Below are positions 32,714-36,767 of a stretch of 36,767 nt of DNA, piece by piece (within the stretch, counting starts at the first letter, position 1; every line of letters starts with the position of its first letter). Source of the stretch: JANYCD01 sp043738385 (lineage in GTDB: Bacteria > Pseudomonadota > Gammaproteobacteria > Burkholderiales > Rhodocyclaceae); contig JAYUGL010000092.1 of NCBI GenBank assembly GCA_043738385.1, forward strand, positions 1 to 36,767, in the 5' to 3' direction. The position numbers and the translations under genes were made by a program. The notes under the pieces are model-generated. The model saw nothing but the letters and a program-made list of their open reading frames with translations, searched no databases and was not told the origin of the DNA.

Positions 32714-35700
32714 ATGGTTACTGCCCACAGTGACAGCATGTCTTGCCCTATCTGCGGCAGTGTTACTACATCCGACTTATGTTCAGTCGATGGATACTTG
32801 ATTTTGCGGTGTGCGACCTGTGCTACGGACTTTGTGCATCCCTTACCGAATGAGTCTGCGCTCAAGCAATACTATGACCGTGGAGCATGGTTTGAGGGTG
32901 GCGAACGAGGGGGCTACAAGAATTACGACGAGCAGACCAATCCTCTTCTCTCAGGCTTTGCGGCCATGCTCGATAGTTTTGGTGAGCGAGGAGAGGGACT
33001 CTCGGTGCTCGATGTCGGGTGCGGTTACGGTAGCCACCTCGCGCTCGCTCAAAAGCGCGGCTGGCGTTGTTTTGGAATCGAAGTCTCGGCGCATGCACGC
33101 AAAGTAGCCGAAGAGCGGCATGGTCGCAGCATGTTCGTTGTGGATAGCGCAGAGAATTTGATCCCGCATGAGTTCGACCTTGTGGTGATGTTCGACGTAA
33201 TCGAGCATTTATCCGAGCCGTACGCACTGTTCTATACGTTGTTCTCAAAAGGTGCGATTGCACCAAAAACCAAGGTAATCATCACCACGCCGAATGCGCG
33301 ATCGACTGAAGCGGTCGCAGATCCAAGCAGTTGGGCCTATCGGCACCCACCGTCCCATCTGGTGTTTTACTCCGCTCAGTCATTAGACCGAATACTCCGT
33401 CGGCTGCGCTTCAAGTCGGTAAGCGTCAACGGTCAATCCAAGCAGGAAGAGTTGAATGAGATAAACAGTTATCCGGACGAGAATTTTCCGCTCAACGATG
33501 GCCTGCGCAGATTTTCAGGCCTCATCTGCGAGGCTTCTGGAAGCGACTTTGCGGAGTTTGCGCATGAGCGCTACGTGCCAGGCACATGGTCCCGGTTAGC
33601 GGAGTATGAACATCTGCCACGCTACCTCTACGCACGAAATCTTGCTGCAGGGCGACGCGTTCTCGATTTCGGATGCGGTACTGGTTATGGAACCGCAGTT
33701 CTTTCGCAAACTGCCACATCGGTCATTGGCGTCGACATCGACGCCAATGCCATTGCGTGGGCACGGGACAGTCACCCGCCTAAAAACCTATCTTTCGAGC
33801 AGCGGGACGACCTCGGTGCCGGACTTTCGCCAAGGTCTTACGATCTCATTACATGTTTCGAAATGATCGAGCATGTGCCACAAGAAGTTCAGATGGCGAC
33901 TATAAAAAATCTGGCGCGTCTGGTGGCCGATGACGGCACTGTCGTTATTTCCACCCCTAATCCGGAAATCACCGCGTTGTACGGCCACAACCCCTACCAC
34001 ATGCGCGAGATGAACGAGGAGGAATTCTCGGAACTCCTGAGCGCACACTTTCCACATGTTCGGATGTTTTATCAATGGGTACAACCTTCGGTCCTGATTT
34101 CTCCTGGATGGAAGGATAGTGCGAGACTTTCCGTGCGCGAGCTTGCATGGAACGAGAGAGGACTCTCTGCACGCCATGCCGCAGTATTTGTTGCACTATG
34201 CTCGAAGCACCCCGTACCAGAAACCGAAGGGTGCTGCTATGTCGATTTCAGAACGGACTACGTTGCCGAAGAAATCAACAGGACGAATCTATTAAACCAG
34301 ACGAGGCTTGATCAATATACGGAACGCGAGTTGGCGGCTTCCCTAGGATTTCAGCTTACCAATACTAAAGCGGATATTGATAGGTACCACGCCCGAACTC
34401 AGGATCTGGAATCTCAGCTTACCGATACTAAAGCGGACATTGATAGGTACCACGCCCGAATTCAGGATCTGATGAGTGAAGCTAATACGCTTCGGGACAC
34501 GATTTCAAGAATTCAGACTAGTGCGTCGTGGCGGCTGACGGCACCTCTACGTGCGCTCAAAGCAATGGTTTCACGGAGATGCGGGAGTAGCCGTATGAAC
34601 CAAGACCCAAGAAGGGGATCAGAGGATGCAGAGTTAAACCGCGGGGCCGGCGGAGTGCAAAGCGTAGTGGGAAAAGTTGCTTCACAGGAAACCCAGATCG
34701 CGTATCAGGAAGCACAGATCGCCTCTCTTATTGTCGAGCGAGACAGTATCCTTAATTCCAAAACCTGGAAGATCACAAAGCCTTTGAGAGTTGTTTATCC
34801 TCTCCTCGTGACAAGGCCTTACCGCCAAATTCGTCACTTCGGTCTGGCTATTGTGCGCAACGTGATACATTTTATGCCAATTCCAGATCGTCAGAAAGAT
34901 CTGCTGAGGACACGATTATTTCACTACTTTGAGGTAATCAAGGGGAGACGGCAGCTGCGAACCGCGCCGCCATATAGTGCTCAGGAGTTGCTATTGGTCG
35001 AGTCGGCAGCGGGCCAGGAGCCTGTGCATCTTGTCGCAAGTCCTTATACGGCTGAAACGATGGCAATGGGTAGTACACATAGATTTTTGTTGGTGTCTCA
35101 TCAGTTTTCTCGGACGGGTGCGCCACGAGCAGTCCTCTTTCTGGCCAGAGCGCTGTTCCAGCTTTATGGTGTTCGTCCGGTCGTCATTTCACCCGATGAT
35201 GGACCGATGCGCGAAGAGTTCGAGCAAGAGGGTTTCCCGACGGTCGTTGATCCACAGTTATTCAGCTACGAAAGTTATTCATTCGCAGCCTGTAATTTTG
35301 TAATGGGGTTTGAAAGAGTTGTTGTTACCTCTTTGGCTTCTTATCCTTTCATTCGCTACTTTCGGGATATTGCCAAACACTTGTCGTGGTGGATACATGA
35401 AACTGAAGCTGGTTTTACCGCAGTTGCTGCGATGACTTCCGATCTGGCGTTGCTCTTTGCCGCAAGCGAATCCATATGGCTTGGAAGCCCCCTTTGCATT
35501 CCCTTTGCATCCCAATATGCCTCAAGGGAAAAACTCAGCCTGCTACTTTACGGCTGTGAAGATGCGGCCTTGCCACCGCGTGCCCCAGAAAACGGCAAAG
35601 TGGTATTTTCCATCGTCGGAAGCGTGGAGCCGCGTAAAGGCCAAGATATTTTTCTGGATGCAATTGCTCGGCTGCCGGAAGACATCAGACAAAAGGGCAT

Positions 35701-36151
35701 TTTTCGTATTATCGGATCCCCACTCAGCTATGTGTCGCAGAGGTATTGTGAAAAAGTGCGGTCGGGCGCTGCGCTCTTCCGAGAAGTCGAATGCGTTCCG
35801 GATGTGTCACCTGATCGACTGCAAGAGCTTTACGCTGAAACCATGGTGATTGTTTCCGCCTCGCGCGACGACCCCATGCCCATCGTTGTTACGCAAGGAT
35901 TTATGTTCTCCAAGGTTTGCCTGTGCTCATCAGCGATTGGTCATGCGCAGTTGTTTGAAGATGGTAAAGAGGGGCTGATTTTTGCAAACGAGTCCGTCGA
36001 AATGCTCGCCGAGAAAATGGCATGGATAATCAGCAATCCAACTGAGTCAAAGGCCATGGGTCGTGCAGGCCGGAGCGTTTATGAGAAGTTCTTTGACCTG
36101 AACAGCTTTGTGCAAAACGTTCAAAAAGCTACGGCCCCGGACCTGTCATGA
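32714..36151 (+). CDS. Large fusion: two methyltransferase domains, coiled coil, family 4 glycosyltransferase
   Basis: The 1145-residue protein has several modules. Residues 11-36 form a zinc ribbon with Cys11, Cys14, Cys33 and Cys36. A first SAM domain starts at about 96 (VLDVGCGYGSHLALA). A second starts at about 315 (VLDFGCGTGYGTAVLS). A coiled coil spans about 535-610 and contains a 21-residue duplication. Two copies of the SWRLTAPLR/TWKITKPLR motif, known from polysaccharide glycosyltransferases, follow. A GT-B domain starts at about 790 (FLLVSHQFSRTGAPRAVLFL) and contains IVGSVEPRKGQDIFLDAI. It probably both extends and methylates the exported polymer at the inner membrane. The methyltransferase plus coiled coil layout recalls the WbdD chain-length regulator, but no kinase domain is seen. 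The stop overlaps the rfbB-like stub (ATGA). Confidence 0.88.
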   Translation: MVTAHSDSMSCPICGSVTTSDLCSVDGYLILRCATCATDFVHPLPNESALKQYYDRGAWFEGGERGGYKNYDEQTNPLLSGFAAMLDSFGERGEGLSVLDVGCGYGSHLALAQKRGWRCFGIEVSAHARKVAEERHGRSMFVVDSAENLIPHEFDLVVMFDVIEHLSEPYALFYTLFSKGAIAPKTKVIITTPNARSTEAVADPSSWAYRHPPSHLVFYSAQSLDRILRRLRFKSVSVNGQSKQEELNEINSYPDENFPLNDGLRRFSGLICEASGSDFAEFAHERYVPGTWSRLAEYEHLPRYLYARNLAAGRRVLDFGCGTGYGTAVLSQTATSVIGVDIDANAIAWARDSHPPKNLSFEQRDDLGAGLSPRSYDLITCFEMIEHVPQEVQMATIKNLARLVADDGTVVISTPNPEITALYGHNPYHMREMNEEEFSELLSAHFPHVRMFYQWVQPSVLISPGWKDSARLSVRELAWNERGLSARHAAVFVALCSKHPVPETEGCCYVDFRTDYVAEEINRTNLLNQTRLDQYTERELAASLGFQLTNTKADIDRYHARTQDLESQLTDTKADIDRYHARIQDLMSEANTLRDTISRIQTSASWRLTAPLRALKAMVSRRCGSSRMNQDPRRGSEDAELNRGAGGVQSVVGKVASQETQIAYQEAQIASLIVERDSILNSKTWKITKPLRVVYPLLVTRPYRQIRHFGLAIVRNVIHFMPIPDRQKDLLRTRLFHYFEVIKGRRQLRTAPPYSAQELLLVESAAGQEPVHLVASPYTAETMAMGSTHRFLLVSHQFSRTGAPRAVLFLARALFQLYGVRPVVISPDDGPMREEFEQEGFPTVVDPQLFSYESYSFAACNFVMGFERVVVTSLASYPFIRYFRDIAKHLSWWIHETEAGFTAVAAMTSDLALLFAASESIWLGSPLCIPFASQYASREKLSLLLYGCEDAALPPRAPENGKVVFSIVGSVEPRKGQDIFLDAIARLPEDIRQKGIFRIIGSPLSYVSQRYCEKVRSGAALFREVECVPDVSPDRLQELYAETMVIVSASRDDPMPIVVTQGFMFSKVCLCSSAIGHAQLFEDGKEGLIFANESVEMLAEKMAWIISNPTESKAMGRAGRSVYEKFFDLNSFVQNVQKATAPDLS
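34352..34477 (+). repeat. 63-bp in-frame tandem duplication (three heptads) in the coiled coil
   Basis: Two 63-bp units (34352-34414 and 34415-34477) are nearly identical and encode QLTNTKADIDRYHART- and QLTDTKADIDRYHARI-type 21-residue blocks. Hydrophobic positions follow 3-4 spacing (L2, T5, I9, Y12, T/I16, L19), so exactly three heptads were added without breaking the coiled-coil register. Few base changes separate the copies, which points to a recent event. Confidence 0.92.
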
Positions 36152-36210
36152 AAATCCTGGCTCCAGGTGGCGCCGGCTTCATCAGAAGCCCGGTTCATAA
36201 ATCGCCATGA
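36148..36210 (+). pseudogene. 20-codon stub resembling the N-terminus of dTDP-glucose 4,6-dehydratase
   Basis: The frame reads MKILAPGGAGFIRSPVHKSP and stops. Intact RfbB-type SDR enzymes begin with MKILVTGGAGFIGS, so this looks like the decayed 5' end of rfbB. Substitutions include the third nucleotide-binding glycine, now Arg. It overlaps the preceding stop and the next start by 4 bp each. The operon contains rfbA and rfbC but no rfbB, which supports the reading. It is too short for a firm call. Confidence 0.6.
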
Positions 36211-36767
36211 AGCAACGGCTTCCCCAAGTCCTCGTGGTTCTGTGGCTCGTTTTCATGGGCTGCGCCCTATGGGCAGAGGCTGACAGGACCGAGCAGCCGC
36301 CGTTTTATGACGCAATAAGTTACGCCCAGAAAGCGAAAAACTTTTGGGCCAACCTTCACCAGGCACGACCAGCCAATCCACTGAACCTGGAGCCCACGAT
36401 ACGACCGCCAGGAACCGTGCTGATGTCATACCCCTTCGGGTTCAGCAGTGATGTTCGCGGATTCTTTTTCCGATCCGTCTATTTGCCCATACTGCTGCTG
36501 GTCGCCGCAGTTTATGTGGTGGGATTTGCCAGAGAAGCGCGCCGATCGGAACGCTGGAGCCTTGCTCTTATAGCCCTGTATCTTTCCACCCTACCCATGT
36601 TTTACCAGCTTGGGGGGGGGATGTTCTGGGGCATGGTGGATAACTTTCTTGCCGGTGTGGCGGCTCTGTGTATCGCGGCGTGCGCCCGCAGTGTGAAGCA
36701 TCAATCGCTGCAATGGGTGTTTGTAACCGCCCTGTTGGCGGGTCTGTGCCTCCTCATCAAGCCATCC
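36207..36767 (+). CDS. Polytopic membrane protein, 3' end outside the window (possible GT-C type glycosyltransferase)
   Basis: From the ATG at 36207 the frame is open for 187 codons to the right edge. It begins MKQRLPQVLVVLWLVFMGCA, a membrane anchor or signal. A periplasmic-type loop follows (residues about 25-90) with FYDAISYAQKAKNFW, whose acidic residue could be the GT-C catalytic position. Four further hydrophobic stretches are visible, the last cut by the edge. The overall layout resembles dolichyl-mannosyltransferase-like (GT39/ArnT-type) proteins of polysaccharide loci. The family is not secure from half a protein. The start overlaps the rfbB-like stub. Confidence 0.6.
   Translation, partial: MKQRLPQVLVVLWLVFMGCALWAEADRTEQPPFYDAISYAQKAKNFWANLHQARPANPLNLEPTIRPPGTVLMSYPFGFSSDVRGFFFRSVYLPILLLVAAVYVVGFAREARRSERWSLALIALYLSTLPMFYQLGGGMFWGMVDNFLAGVAALCIAACARSVKHQSLQWVFVTALLAGLCLLIKPS

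Overview
The window looks like a Gram-negative, moderately GC-rich proteobacterial chromosome. A betaproteobacterium is my best guess. The basis is the O-antigen/LPS-type genes, apaH, and a type II secretion-like cluster with PilMNO-like subunits and a TPR-bearing secretin lipoprotein. No rRNA, tRNA, CRISPR array, insertion sequence or phage gene was recognised. Nearly all genes are tightly packed and often overlap by 4 bp (ATGA).

Region 1 (1-16805, + strand) is a surface-polysaccharide locus of the Wzx type. It opens with the 3' part of a GDP-L-fucose synthase gene. Next come CDP-glucose synthesis and dehydration (rfbF, rfbG), an RmlC-like epimerase and a C-methyltransferase, which together suggest a branched CDP-deoxysugar. 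A PLP aminotransferase, a NeuD/PglD-type acyltransferase, a CmcI-like protein, the Wzx flippase, four glycosyltransferases and a GDP-mannose 4,6-dehydratase-like enzyme follow. A WecA/WbpL-type initiating transferase, a WbpM-type dehydratase and apaH close the block. No Wzy polymerase is visible.

Region 2 (about 16806-27347) is a type II secretion / type IV pilus-like machine in two convergent arms. The + arm encodes a GspC/PilP-like protein, GspG, GspF, GspE and PilM-, PilN- and PilO-like subunits. The - arm encodes a secretin lipoprotein and three pseudopilins. A frameshifted relic of an FG-GAP/VCBS repeat protein lies inside the + arm.

Region 3 (27618-36767, + strand) is a second polysaccharide locus, of the ABC-transporter type. 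It holds rfbA, rfbC, wzm, a MNT-HEPN toxin-antitoxin-like pair, wzt with a C-terminal carbohydrate-binding domain, and a methyltransferase. A 1145-residue protein follows, with two methyltransferase domains, a coiled coil and a glycosyltransferase domain. A 20-codon stub resembling the start of rfbB and the start of a membrane protein gene complete the window. The most striking points are the MNT-HEPN pair translationally coupled to wzt, and the exact three-heptad duplication in the coiled coil of the large fusion, which recalls chain-length rulers of the WbdD type.
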